44,768 nt of DNA, taken from the IMG/VR virus record IMGVR_UViG_3300029448_000091, positions 1 through 44,768 of that record. One strand, 5' to 3'. Source of the stretch: a virus. Both the position numbers and the translations under genes were made by a program. Below are positions 1-7,779 of the stretch, piece after piece. The notes under the pieces were generated by a model. That model ran no database searches, was not told where the DNA came from, and was given only the letters and a program-made list of their open reading frames with translations. Positions within the stretch are counted from its first letter, which is position 1. Each line of letters begins with the position of its first letter.

Positions 1-594
1 AGATATACAAAAGCTTTAGCAAGATCTATGGCGAACACTAAGCAAGTTAAAGGCGCAGCTGTTCTAAATAATGGTTTCAATGCAACATACGCAGGTGGAG
101 ATGGAAAAGCTTTATTAGCAACTGACCATCCTACTCTTGCTGGTTCATTTTCAAATGAACTAGGAACTTCTGCTGACTTGAATGAAACATCTTTAGAGCA
201 AGCGTTAATTGACATTGCAGCGTTCACTGATGAGAGAGGCCTTAAGATTGCGGCTAGAGGAATGAAAATGATCATCCCTTCAGAATTGCAATTTACTGCT
301 GAAAGACTTATGAAGTCTGAAGGTAGAGTTGGCACAGCTGATAACGATATCAATGCTATCAAAAACATGGGAATGGTACCACAAGGTTATACTGTGAACC
401 ATTACTTAACTGATTCTGATGCTTGGTTCGTTAAGACTGATGTTCCAAATGGTCTTAAACATTTCGTTAGAGCACCTATCAAAACTACTATGGAAGGTGA
501 CTTTGACACTGGAAACGTTAGATACAAAGCTAGAGAGAGATATTCTTTTGGATTCTCTGATCCTAGAGGTATCTTCGGATCACCAGGAGCATAA
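1..594 (+). CDS. Major capsid protein, C-terminal part (5' end outside window)
   Basis: The frame is open from base 1 and ends at TAA 592-594, so the gene begins outside the window; the ATG at 28 is internal to the open frame, not a chosen start. The visible 197 residues read like the C-terminal half of an HK97-fold phage capsid protein: an acidic helix-rich stretch, then a segment (GMKMIIPSEL) that resembles the peripheral domain, and the closing VRYKARERYSFGFSDPRGIF typical of marine podophage coat proteins. A strong terminator follows directly, as expected after a highly expressed capsid gene. The family call is from memory of similar marine phage proteins; the N-terminal arm and any scaffold domain cannot be seen. 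Confidence 0.8.
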   Translation, partial: RYTKALARSMANTKQVKGAAVLNNGFNATYAGGDGKALLATDHPTLAGSFSNELGTSADLNETSLEQALIDIAAFTDERGLKIAARGMKMIIPSELQFTAERLMKSEGRVGTADNDINAIKNMGMVPQGYTVNHYLTDSDAWFVKTDVPNGLKHFVRAPIKTTMEGDFDTGNVRYKARERYSFGFSDPRGIFGSPGA

Positions 595-605
595 TAATTA
601 GAATT

Positions 606-636
606 TGTGGCGGGAATCATATTCTCGCCACATTTT
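606..636 (+). terminator. Rho-independent terminator after capsid gene
   Basis: A 12-bp stem (606-617 with 621-632, one G-U pair) closes a 3-nt CAT loop and is followed by TTTT. It sits 11 nt after the capsid stop codon and would separate capsid transcription from the two small downstream genes. Confidence 0.88.
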
Positions 637-653
637 AAATTTAGAAAGAAAAA

Positions 654-905
654 ATGAAGAAATTCCTAGTAAAAATCAATGCTTATCAATATCACGCTGA
701 ATTTGAAGTATTAGCTGAAGATAACGTTGAATCTATTGAAAATGCAATAGTTGACAAACTAGGAGAAAAAAGTATAAAATGGGAATATCTTGGAGAAATG
801 ATGGATCCCAAGGTCAAAAGAATAACCTACGAGGAGGTTGTTGATGGTACAAGACCTGTACAAACAAAAACGGTCCTTGGAGTTGAGGTGGCAACTGGAG
901 TATGA
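654..905 (+). CDS. Small conserved-type phage protein, function unknown
   Basis: An 83-residue protein with alternating charged and hydrophobic residues. It has an N-terminal strand-like MKKFLVKINAYQYHAEFEV followed by a helix and a short beta-rich tail. No motif identifies a function. It lies between the capsid terminator and the next promoter, preceded by an A-rich AGAAAG sequence rather than a strong Shine-Dalgarno. Its last 62 nt overlap the next gene in another frame, which is a longer overlap than usual for this genome. The regular composition supports a real gene, but expression level and role are unknown. Confidence 0.6.
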   Translation: MKKFLVKINAYQYHAEFEVLAEDNVESIENAIVDKLGEKSIKWEYLGEMMDPKVKRITYEEVVDGTRPVQTKTVLGVEVATGV

Positions 906-1053
906 ACAAGAAGGTAGATATACTCTGGATATGGTCAGAATTGATGACAAAATTAGAGAAGTCATTACTGACATTAAACTCGAAGAGGCCAAAATTGCAA
1001 ATAAACAAAATGCAATTGAAGACGCTGCTGCCCAAGTTTCTGTGGCTACTTAG
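844..1053 (+). CDS. Small coiled-coil protein, function unknown
   Basis: I start this gene at ATG 844 because GAGGAGG at 831-837 sits 6 nt upstream; an in-frame TTG at 838 is less likely. The 69-residue product is charged and predicted by eye to be almost entirely helical (RIDDKIREVITDIKLEEAKI and so on), with a short Ala/Val tail. It overlaps the end of the previous gene by 62 nt in a different frame, but the excellent ribosome-binding site argues for translation. No family recognised; it could be a small head-associated or scaffold-like protein, which is speculation from position only. Confidence 0.6.
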   Translation: MVQDLYKQKRSLELRWQLEYEQEGRYTLDMVRIDDKIREVITDIKLEEAKIANKQNAIEDAAAQVSVAT

Positions 1054-1097
1054 ATAAACGCCACATCGCTGAAATCGTACATTTCCCGTAGGATCTC

Positions 1098-1126
1098 TTG
1101 CACTCCACTAAAAATTGTTATATAAT
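1098..1126 (+). promoter_or_regulatory. Sigma70-type promoter for virion genes
   Basis: A TTG-containing -35 element (TTGCAC, 1098-1103) lies 17 nt upstream of an exact TATAAT (1121-1126). The start of transcription would fall near 1133, giving a leader of about 84 nt before the gene at 1217. The -35 matches consensus only in TTG. Confidence 0.6.
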
Positions 1127-1132
1127 TTCTTT

Positions 1133-1208
1133 ACTATACATTAATTAATATTGGATACTGACGAGTATAGTCGACGACCTAGAGACAGTATTCACATAAT
1201 CTAGGAGG
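1133..1208 (+). promoter_or_regulatory. Structured 5' leader with competing helices and anti-SD
   Basis: The leader can form several helices that share bases. ACTATAC 1133-1139 pairs perfectly with GTATAGT 1165-1171. ATACT 1155-1159 pairs with AGTAT 1164-1168. TGGATACTG 1152-1160 pairs with CAGTATTCA 1186-1194 (one G-U). CCTAGA 1178-1183 pairs with TCTAGG 1200-1205, covering the first part of the AGGAGG Shine-Dalgarno (1203-1208). The pairings are read directly from sequence; any regulatory switching is inference. It does not match a riboswitch family that I recognise. Confidence 0.4.
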
Positions 1209-1216
1209 ATTATAAA

Positions 1217-1618
1217 ATGGCAACAACACGATTCAGAGGGCCAGTTCTACAAGGCAAATTTAACGAAGGCAGTGTAACTGGATACAACCTAAATCAAAAA
1301 AATGCGAACTACTCAGTACTTATAGGTGACAGTGGACAATCGTTCACTTCAAATACAGGAGATCCTGTATTTACATTACCTGCAGTTGCAGCTAACGAAG
1401 GTTCAGTATTTACTTTTGTAAACACTGGTGCTGACGGAATGAACCAGATTCAAGTAACTGGTGCAGCTGGAGAGTACATCATCTATAAAGGTGTAGTAGC
1501 ACAAATCACTTTAACAAACACTAAGGCTACTTCTAAAGTAGGTGACTATGTTAAGATTGGTGGAAATGCTGGCGGAACAGCTTGGACTGTTTTAGACATC
1601 CAAGGTACTTGGGCATAA
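1217..1618 (+). CDS. Putative virion decoration / small structural protein
   Basis: A 133-residue beta-rich protein, poor in Cys and rich in Gly, Thr, Asn and Val (for example FVNTGADGMNQIQVTGAAGE), the composition of phage head-decoration or fibre-tip proteins. It has the best expression signals in the left arm: the TATAAT promoter near 1121, a structured leader, AGGAGG 9 nt before the ATG, and a terminator right after its stop. That arrangement suggests a single strongly expressed virion gene. Which virion part it belongs to cannot be told from sequence; decoration protein is the leading guess because of its place next to the capsid gene. Confidence 0.6.
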   Translation: MATTRFRGPVLQGKFNEGSVTGYNLNQKNANYSVLIGDSGQSFTSNTGDPVFTLPAVAANEGSVFTFVNTGADGMNQIQVTGAAGEYIIYKGVVAQITLTNTKATSKVGDYVKIGGNAGGTAWTVLDIQGTWA

Positions 1619-1620
1619 TT

Positions 1621-1657
1621 AATTAAATTATGAGCTCCTTAGGGAGCTCATTTAATT
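1621..1657 (+). terminator. Stem-loop terminator, weak T tract
   Basis: TGAGCTCC 1631-1638 and GGAGCTCA 1643-1650 form a perfect 8-bp stem around a TTAG loop. A flanking A/T helix (1621-1627 with 1651-1657) extends it past a 3-nt bulge. The downstream run is TTTAATT rather than a clean T tract, so some read-through into the next gene is likely. Confidence 0.7.
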
Positions 1658-1673
1658 ATAAGGAGAAAATAAC

Positions 1674-1961
1674 ATGGCAGGTGGTTCAACATTTACAAGT
1701 GATCAACAGGTAGCCCATAGAACAAGTGATGGGCAATTAGTTACTGGAAGAGCAAGAGTTACATATGTTCAGGCAGCAGGTGCTGCAGGTTCAGTAGTAA
1801 AATTGCACAATGGAACTGGAACGGGTGATCCGTTACTAGCAGAATTTAAATTCGATACAGATGGTTTATCAGTTTATGTTCCAGGTTCAGGTATTCTTTT
1901 TAAAGATGGTGTTCATTTGGATTTAACTAATACAGCTGGCGTTACTATAATATACACGTAA
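1674..1961 (+). CDS. Small beta-rich virion-region protein, unknown
   Basis: A 95-residue protein with an AAGG-containing AAGGAG Shine-Dalgarno before ATG 1674. It is rich in Gly, Val and Thr and appears to be a compact beta fold (VVKLHNGTGTGDPLLAEFKF, then a GSGILFKDGVHLDL turn region). It resembles short phage proteins found next to decoration or neck genes, but no motif proves this. It lies 9 nt before the gp4-like adaptor, with which it is probably co-translated. Confidence 0.55.
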   Translation: MAGGSTFTSDQQVAHRTSDGQLVTGRARVTYVQAAGAAGSVVKLHNGTGTGDPLLAEFKFDTDGLSVYVPGSGILFKDGVHLDLTNTAGVTIIYT

Positions 1962-1970
1962 GGATACTAG

Positions 1971-2921
1971 ATGGCGAATACTACTTCAGGAACTTATGTT
2001 TTTGAAAAAGGCTTCTCTATTTCTGATATTGTTGAAGAAGCTTATGAAAGAGTAGGGATGCGTGGAGTATCTGGGTACGAATTAAAAAGTGCTAAAAGAT
2101 CTCTAAATATTCTTTTTCAAGAATGGGGAAACAGAGGGTTACATTACTGGGAAGTTGCACATAACTCAATTAGTTTTGAAAGCGGAAAAAATGTGTACAC
2201 TCTTTATCGGTCAACAAGTGATGGAACTTCAGACGCAATGTTTAGTCCATTAGCTTCTGCAATGACTATTGGGCAGAATACAGTTGTCGTTGATTCTGTT
2301 GCAAATTTTCCAACTACTGGTACATTATTAATTGGTACAGAACAAATAACCTATACAGGAATTACAACAAATACTAATACATTTACTGGATGTACAAGAG
2401 GAGCAAATGGAACCACAGCAGCAACTCATTCAGCTGACGATAAGTGTTATGATAACGCTTCTTTTACTTATGGAGTTACAGATATTTTAGAAGCTTCTTT
2501 TAGAAACTCTTCGATTGTAGATTCTCCATTTACCAAAGTAGATCGATCAACTTATCAAGCATTTTCAAATAAAACTGCAACAGGACAACCTTCACAATAT
2601 TTTGTAGAACGATTTATTGATAGGGTTACTATTACGGTTTATTTAACACCTGGAGCAAGCCAAGTAGGATCTTTTTTAAATTATTATTATGAAAGAAGAA
2701 TACAAGACGCAGGAGTCTATAGTAATGATGCAGATGTACCATATAGATTTGTACCATGTATGGTTGCAGGGCTTGCATATTATTTATCTCAAAAAGTTAG
2801 ACCAGAAACAACACAGGCTTTAAAATTATTGTATGAGGATGAATTAGCAAGAGCATTAGCTGAAGATGGTTCTCCTTCAAGTACTTTTATTAGTCCTAAA
2901 ACTTATTACCCAGGTACTTAA
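1971..2921 (+). CDS. P22 gp4-like head-to-tail adaptor / tail accessory factor
   Basis: A 316-residue protein whose N-terminal third (SISDIVEEAYERVGMRG ... SAKRSLNILFQEWGNRG) matches the helical opening of the P22 gp4-type tail accessory family, which joins the portal ring to the short tail. The C-terminal helices (PYRFVPCMVAGLAYYLSQKV and onward) are also typical. Between them, about residues 95-150, sits an inserted beta segment of the form FPTTGTLLIGTEQITYTG ... TGCTRGANGTTAATH, a repeat type seen in phage fibres. It is longer than P22 gp4 (about 166 aa) because of this insert and the C-terminal part. The next ATG overlaps its stop, showing tight coupling. Confidence 0.7.
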   Translation: MANTTSGTYVFEKGFSISDIVEEAYERVGMRGVSGYELKSAKRSLNILFQEWGNRGLHYWEVAHNSISFESGKNVYTLYRSTSDGTSDAMFSPLASAMTIGQNTVVVDSVANFPTTGTLLIGTEQITYTGITTNTNTFTGCTRGANGTTAATHSADDKCYDNASFTYGVTDILEASFRNSSIVDSPFTKVDRSTYQAFSNKTATGQPSQYFVERFIDRVTITVYLTPGASQVGSFLNYYYERRIQDAGVYSNDADVPYRFVPCMVAGLAYYLSQKVRPETTQALKLLYEDELARALAEDGSPSSTFISPKTYYPGT

Positions 2922-3547
2922 TGGCTGATCTATCAAAAGGAAAACACGCATTATTTATTTCAGACAGAAGTGGATTACAATTTCCATATACTGAAATGGT
3001 AAGAGAATGGAATGGTGCAAGAGTTCACACTTCAGAGTTTGAACCTAAGCAACCTCAATTACAACCTAAACCAGTTGGTGCAGATCCTCAAGCTTTACAA
3101 AATCCAAGACCTCCAAGACCTATTACTGCAGGATTAATTATGTTAAATACAAATCCTTTTACTACCGTTATTGCTGGAGGAGTAACTTATGTAAATGTTT
3201 ATTCAGTTGATCACCAAAGAAAAACAGGAGATATGGTAAGATTTAGAGGACCTCCTGTAGTAACTTCTGCAGGTGCTGGTGGTCCAAATGAAGCAGATCA
3301 AAGAAACTTACAAGCTTTTATAACTATTCCTACATTTGACAATGTTAGTGATTTAAGTTCTGCAACAGGATTTAGTATTACTGTTGGTAAAAAAAATTCT
3401 AATGGAACTGTTACAACTTCTCCAGGTGATTTAACTTCGCCAGAAAATTATTTCTTTATTACAAGTACAAGTAATGCTACAACAGGAGGAATAGCTGGCG
3501 GTGGAAATGCTTGTTCAGTTGGACCCGTAACCTTAGAGGCAGTATAA
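2921..3547 (+). CDS. Conserved virion-region protein with proline-rich linker
   Basis: The start ATG at 2921 shares its A with the previous stop codon. Residues 1-45 (SDRSGLQFPYTEMVREWNGA, then a run ending EFEPKQPQLQP) form a signature I recall from many marine podophages. A Pro-rich linker follows (about 44-66, with PKPVGADPQALQNPRPPRP). The remainder is a beta domain with an HQRKTGDMVRF strand and a Gly/Ser/Thr-rich end. Its position between two adaptor proteins suggests a neck or tail-tube part. No enzymatic motif is visible; function unknown. Confidence 0.6.
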   Translation: MADLSKGKHALFISDRSGLQFPYTEMVREWNGARVHTSEFEPKQPQLQPKPVGADPQALQNPRPPRPITAGLIMLNTNPFTTVIAGGVTYVNVYSVDHQRKTGDMVRFRGPPVVTSAGAGGPNEADQRNLQAFITIPTFDNVSDLSSATGFSITVGKKNSNGTVTTSPGDLTSPENYFFITSTSNATTGGIAGGGNACSVGPVTLEAV

Positions 3548-3548
3548 T

Positions 3549-4247
3549 ATGGCATATGTTTTAGCAAATTTACAATCTGATATTAGAAGTTACACAGAAG
3601 TAGATGATTCTGTTTTAACAGATGCAATTTTAAAGACTATTATTCAAAATGCTGAAAATGAAATTTACAGAGAAGTAGATTCTGATGTTTCTAATTTTTA
3701 TGCAACATCAAACACAGTAGCAGGGAATAAATTTATAACTATTCCTTCAGATTTAAGAATAATTAGATATGTAGAATTAACAGATTCAAGTGGAAAACAA
3801 GTTTTTTTAGATAAAAGAGATCCAAGTTTTATGGCTGAATATTATGACACTCCTGGAACAGCTTCAGGGTTTCCTAAATATTATGCTAGTTGGGATGAAA
3901 ATTTTTGGTTAGTTGCTCCTACTCCCGATGCTGCATATGCTATAACATTAGCATATACAAGACAACCAGACAGTATTACAAGTACTACTCAACCAAGTGG
4001 TGCTCCTGCGGCGACGAATGGAACTTATGTGAGTAACAAATATCAAGATATGCTTTTGTACTGTTGTTTAAAAAACGCATATGGATACTTGAAAGGACCA
4101 GCAGATCTGATACAATACTACACAACAGCTTTTAGAACTGCAATGGCTTCATATGGCGTTGAACAACAAGGCCGAAGAAGAAGAGGCGAATATGACGATG
4201 GTGTTATTCGAACTCCAATTAAATCAGACTCACCATCAACTTATTAA
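3549..4247 (+). CDS. Head-tail adaptor protein (phage adaptor family)
   Basis: A 232-residue protein that opens with ANLQSDIRSYTEVDDSVLTD and a helical segment IIQNAENEIYREVDSD, the pattern of phage head-tail adaptor (SU10/gp6-like) proteins that sit under the portal. The middle contains IPSDLRIIRYVELTD and a W-rich strand region (YYASWDENFWLVAP), and the C-terminal helix plus Arg-rich GRRRRGEYDDG tail is also common in this family. It follows the upstream gene by 1 nt. Role by family: ring that links head and tail. Recognised by pattern only. Confidence 0.65.
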   Translation: MAYVLANLQSDIRSYTEVDDSVLTDAILKTIIQNAENEIYREVDSDVSNFYATSNTVAGNKFITIPSDLRIIRYVELTDSSGKQVFLDKRDPSFMAEYYDTPGTASGFPKYYASWDENFWLVAPTPDAAYAITLAYTRQPDSITSTTQPSGAPAATNGTYVSNKYQDMLLYCCLKNAYGYLKGPADLIQYYTTAFRTAMASYGVEQQGRRRRGEYDDGVIRTPIKSDSPSTY

Positions 4248-4262
4248 TAAGGAGAAAACAAC

Positions 4263-4745
4263 ATGGCAAATATAGTACCTTACTCATTTGGAGGAGCTCT
4301 TTTATCTGCACAACATGACTTTGCAACTGGAGGCCACACTTACAAGTTAGCTTTGTACACAACAAACCCATATACAGAAAGTAGCACTGTATTTGCAGGT
4401 GGTACAGGTAACGGTGAAGTAGATCCTGCTGGTAGTACAAACTATGTTGCAGGTGGAAACGTTCTTACAAGTCAAGCGGTAGCATCTTCTACATTGGTAG
4501 CAACAGTAGACTTTGCAAATGCAGTATGGGGAGCAGCAACAACAGGAGCTGCAACTTTTGGTGCTGCATTCGGAGCAATCTACAATACAAATACAGTAGA
4601 TGGAACTGCAGACAGATTAGTGGTGGTATTAGATTTTGGTGGAACTAAAACAGCAACGGCTGGTGACTTTACAGTTGCCTTCCCTGATCCTACATCAGGT
4701 TCACCTGCTGGTACTGGTGCTATCATAAGTTTAAACGCTAACTAA
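4263..4745 (+). CDS. Beta-rich tail/fibre-associated structural protein
   Basis: A 160-residue protein preceded by AAGGAG. Composition is dominated by Ala, Gly and Thr with few charges (GAATFGAAFGAIYNTNTVDG). The motif HTYKLALYTTNPYTESSTVF resembles the opening of small tail proteins encoded next to fibre genes in marine phages. A highly hydrophobic but Gly-rich beta pattern indicates a virion component and not a membrane protein. Precise location in the virion is unknown. Confidence 0.55.
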   Translation: MANIVPYSFGGALLSAQHDFATGGHTYKLALYTTNPYTESSTVFAGGTGNGEVDPAGSTNYVAGGNVLTSQAVASSTLVATVDFANAVWGAATTGAATFGAAFGAIYNTNTVDGTADRLVVVLDFGGTKTATAGDFTVAFPDPTSGSPAGTGAIISLNAN

Positions 4746-4763
4746 TAACAGGAGTAAAAATTT

Positions 4764-5162
4764 ATGGCGTTAGTAATTAACGATAGAGTTAAGGAAACAA
4801 GTACTTCAACTGGTACAAGTCAAACAACTTGGACTTTAGCTGGAGCTGCTATGGGTTTTCAAACTTTTAATGCGGGAGTGGGAAGTGGAAACACAACTTA
4901 CTATTGTATTTTTAATCAAGGAACTTCTCAGTGGGAAGTTGGTCTAGGTACTTTAAGCACTTCAACTAATTTACAAAGAACAACTATTCTTGATAACTCT
5001 GACAATAATACTTCAGCAATAGATTTTTCTACAGGAACTAAAGATGTTTTTTGTACATTGCCCGCAAGTAAGGCAGTTTACTTAGACGCCAGTGGAACAG
5101 TAGTACCTGATTTAGGTTATGCAAGTAAAGGATTTGCGACGGCAATGGCTATCGCATTATAA
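4764..5162 (+). CDS. Conserved fibre-region structural protein
   Basis: A 132-residue protein with the recognisable pattern NDRVKETSTSTGTSQTTW, a GFQTFNAGVGSGNTTYYCIF strand pair, WEVGLGTL, a LQRTTIL strand and a closing DVFCTLPASKAVYLDASG. I recall this domain from marine phage tail proteins, where it occurs as a stand-alone gene or as the N-terminal part of fibres. It probably serves as an attachment or assembly module for the fibres encoded downstream. No catalytic residues are apparent. Confidence 0.6.
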   Translation: MALVINDRVKETSTSTGTSQTTWTLAGAAMGFQTFNAGVGSGNTTYYCIFNQGTSQWEVGLGTLSTSTNLQRTTILDNSDNNTSAIDFSTGTKDVFCTLPASKAVYLDASGTVVPDLGYASKGFATAMAIAL

Positions 5163-5174
5163 TAGGAAAACAAT

Positions 5175-5501
5175 ATGGCACAAAACTTTAGAAGATTTGT
5201 TAAAAATGATGTCGGTACAGCAGCAGAAACTGTTTTTACAGCAGATTCATTTGATGCAGTTGTAGGCATCTCTTTAGCAAATGTACATACTGCTGCCATC
5301 AATGTAAGTGCTTATATCACTAGTGGAGGTAATGATCTTTATTTAATTAAAGATGCGCCTATACCTGTTGGATCATCGCTTCAAGTTTTAGACGGGGGCG
5401 CTAAGCTCGTTGTTGAAAACACAGATGTTCTAAAGGTCCAAAGTGATACGGCTTCTTCTCTTGATGCGTATGTTAGTTGTGTAGATTCGATTAGTACATA
5501 A
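5175..5501 (+). CDS. Small structural protein (fibre-region, unknown)
   Basis: A 108-residue beta protein beginning AQNFRRFVKNDVGTAAETVF and continuing with alternating strands (VVGISLANVHTAAINVSAYI; DLYLIKDAPIPVGSSLQVLDG). The same architecture recurs in the gene at 19038, so these may be two members of one small virion-protein family (both have a V/L-rich sandwich with a pattern around S-x-x-V-x-x-I and a late ILKVQ / VLKVQS strand). The Shine-Dalgarno is only AGGAAA. Function unknown. Confidence 0.55.
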   Translation: MAQNFRRFVKNDVGTAAETVFTADSFDAVVGISLANVHTAAINVSAYITSGGNDLYLIKDAPIPVGSSLQVLDGGAKLVVENTDVLKVQSDTASSLDAYVSCVDSIST

Positions 5502-5513
5502 GGATATTAACAC

Positions 5514-6353
5514 ATGGGATACATTGGATCAAAGCCGGCAGAGGCACCTTTAACTACATCTCAATTACAAGATGGATTAGTTACTTCTGCTAAATTAGCA
5601 AACGATGCTGTTGAAACAGCAAAAGTTAAAGATATTAATGTTACTAATGCAAAATTAGGCACAGACATATCAGCGGCTAAACTAACAGCAGGTACATTAC
5701 CTGATGGAAGATTCCCGGCTGTTTTACCCGCTGTATCAGGAGCTAACTTAACAGGTATCACTGACCCATTACCCACGGTTTCCTCTCTTACACCTTCTAC
5801 TATAGAGAACACACAAACAGCAATTGTAATAAGTGGAACAAATTTTAAAGATAGTTCAATTCCACCATATGTTGATGCTATCAATTCATCAACCGGAGCA
5901 ATTATAACTGCTGATTCAGTAGCTTTTACAAGTTCGACTTCAATTACAGCAACCTTTACAATAGCGGTTGATGGTACTTATTTTTTAAGAATAGAAAACA
6001 ATGACGGTTATGCAGCAAGAACTGGAACTGCTTTATTGACTGTTTCCGACGCACCAACTTGGACAACTTCTGCAGGAAATTTAGGAACAGTGGCAGCTAC
6101 AGGATCCGTCAGCTTTACAGTTGCAGCGACAGGTGATACACCTATTACTTATGCAAAAACATCAGGAACTTTTCCTGGTGGAGTAGACATTGCTTCAGCT
6201 ACTGGAGTTATTTCTGGTACAGAAAGTGGGTCTACGTCAACTACAGCGTACTCGTTTACGATTACGGCAACAGACGCGCAAGGGCAGACGTCTCCAAGAG
6301 CATTTGATATTATTATATCTCACGGCGCGACGGGAGGAGCACAATTTAACTAG
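5514..6353 (+). CDS. Cassette copy 1: Ig-like fibre connector
   Basis: A 279-residue protein. Residues 1-80 are a repetitive low-complexity stem (GYIGSKPAEAPLTTSQLQDG, then SAKLANDAV and NAKLGTDISAAKL units) typical of trimeric phage fibre shafts. Residues about 88-180 form an IPT/TIG-like Ig domain (SLTPSTIENTQTAIVISGTNF ... DGTYFLRIENNDGYAARTG). Residues about 185-275 form a putative-Ig (He_PIG-like) domain ending in AYSFTITATDAQGQTSPRAF. Members of these domain families act as spacers and sugar-binding or adhesive modules on virions. It is the first of three paralogues (with 8846 and 12363). Confidence 0.7.
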   Translation: MGYIGSKPAEAPLTTSQLQDGLVTSAKLANDAVETAKVKDINVTNAKLGTDISAAKLTAGTLPDGRFPAVLPAVSGANLTGITDPLPTVSSLTPSTIENTQTAIVISGTNFKDSSIPPYVDAINSSTGAIITADSVAFTSSTSITATFTIAVDGTYFLRIENNDGYAARTGTALLTVSDAPTWTTSAGNLGTVAATGSVSFTVAATGDTPITYAKTSGTFPGGVDIASATGVISGTESGSTSTTAYSFTITATDAQGQTSPRAFDIIISHGATGGAQFN

Positions 6354-6359
6354 AATATT

Positions 6360-7778
6360 ATGACAACAATCACACCAACTACAGAACTCAAACGAACTAT
6401 ATCCTCAGCAGGAAGCCAAACTAAATGGGGTGCTTCTGCTTGGGTTAAATTAATGTATTCTAATAATAGTCAATCTCAACCAGTCTATTGTTCATCTAAA
6501 TCAGATACTACTGCAAATTTAAGAGGAATATTTGTGACGTCTGATGATAAAATACAAGTAGCCTTTTATGATGGTAGTTATCAATTTCAAGTAGAAACAA
6601 ATAGATTACTAAGAGATCAAGCCGCATTTTACCACCTATGCGTTGCATACGACTCAAGTCAAGTGTCCGCTGCAGACAGAATTAAGATATGGGTTAATGG
6701 AGTTTTAGAAACAAGTTTTTCTACTTCAAGTTATCCTGCACAAGATGCTACAAATAATTTTTTTGGAACAGATATTACTCAATTAATTGGTTCTTTAAGA
6801 GAGGGTTCAAGTATTTGTAATGCATGTGTTATATCACATATCCATGTTACAGATGGGTATTGTTATGATGCAAGTACTTATGGCGAAACAGATGCCACGA
6901 CTGGTGCGTGGAAAATAAAGACAAATCCAACTGGTGTAACTTATGGAACTAATGGTTTCTTTTTATTAAAAAATAATGCATCACTTGTAGATCAATCTGG
7001 TCAAGGGAATGATTTTACTTTAGGTAGTGGGACACTTACAGCCACTGTCGACAATCCTAGTGACAATTTCTGCACGCTTAATCAGTTGTATCACGACGAT
7101 AGTAGTGACTTTAGATATTCAAATGGAAACACTACTGCGTCATGTGTAGATACTGTTTGGGAAAGTAGTTTTGGAACATTAGGTTTTACAAAAGGCAAGT
7201 TCTACTGGGAAATGAAAATTGAAGCATTAAATGCTTCTAATGGTTATGCACAAGCTGGGGTTCAAGATATAGATAAACTATTTGCTGGTAGTGGTACTGG
7301 CATGGGATTTTCAGGAAACAATACTGCATATTTTACAGCTAATAATGACAGTGCAGGTTATGAAATAGATTATAGAGGTGGAAGTAATAATAATACTTTT
7401 AGTGGAGGTTCAAATATAGGTGATACAGGAATAGATTATTCTAACGGAGACGTGCTTGGTTTTGCGGTTGATATGGATAATAGAGCATTATATATGCACA
7501 AAAATGGAACTTATACCTCAGTAAGTAGCGTCGTAGGGGTACCAACATCAGGTGCATCTAAAACCGGTGCTGTTGACATACCAACAACTATTTCAACGTG
7601 TTCTCCTGGAGTTTCAATTTATGGTGCAAATGCCATAATGAATTTTAATTTTGGGAACGGAGTATTTAAAACAACAGCAGTAGCTGATGAAGGAACAAAT
7701 GCATCAAATATAGGAAAATTTGAGTACGATGTTCCAACGGGATATACTGCGCTATCAACTAAGGGGTTAAATATATAA
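6360..7778 (+). CDS. Cassette copy 1: LamG + SPRY-like lectin fibre protein
   Basis: A 472-residue protein with two lectin-fold domains. The N-terminal LamG/concanavalin-like domain (about 15-190) has the hallmarks GSQTKWGASAWVKL, FYHLCVAYDSSQ and DRIKIWVNGVLETSF. The C-terminal domain (about 265-450) is SPRY/B30.2-like: FTKGKFYWEMKIEAL near residue 277, GYEIDYRGG, GDVLGFAVDMDNRALYMHKN, and a closing NFNFGNGVF. Such proteins are presumed to bind surface glycans. It has paralogues at 9932 and 13076. The start has no clear Shine-Dalgarno and follows the previous stop by 6 nt, so translation is probably coupled. Confidence 0.72.
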   Translation: MTTITPTTELKRTISSAGSQTKWGASAWVKLMYSNNSQSQPVYCSSKSDTTANLRGIFVTSDDKIQVAFYDGSYQFQVETNRLLRDQAAFYHLCVAYDSSQVSAADRIKIWVNGVLETSFSTSSYPAQDATNNFFGTDITQLIGSLREGSSICNACVISHIHVTDGYCYDASTYGETDATTGAWKIKTNPTGVTYGTNGFFLLKNNASLVDQSGQGNDFTLGSGTLTATVDNPSDNFCTLNQLYHDDSSDFRYSNGNTTASCVDTVWESSFGTLGFTKGKFYWEMKIEALNASNGYAQAGVQDIDKLFAGSGTGMGFSGNNTAYFTANNDSAGYEIDYRGGSNNNTFSGGSNIGDTGIDYSNGDVLGFAVDMDNRALYMHKNGTYTSVSSVVGVPTSGASKTGAVDIPTTISTCSPGVSIYGANAIMNFNFGNGVFKTTAVADEGTNASNIGKFEYDVPTGYTALSTKGLNI

Positions 7779-7779
7779 T

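Noticed and set aside
402-620. Minus-strand ORF across the capsid gene end
   Set aside because: It is a shadow of the capsid frame and runs through the terminator stem; no ribosome-binding site or recognisable protein.
1041-1065. GTGGC / GCCAC hairpin as a terminator after the gene at 844
   Set aside because: Only 5 bp with a 15-nt loop and no T tract.
1155-1200. CTGACGAG in the leader looks like a hammerhead ribozyme core
   Set aside because: The required GAAA segment after stem II and a UH cleavage site beside stem I are missing; the CTG is instead part of a simple helix with CAG at 1186-1188.
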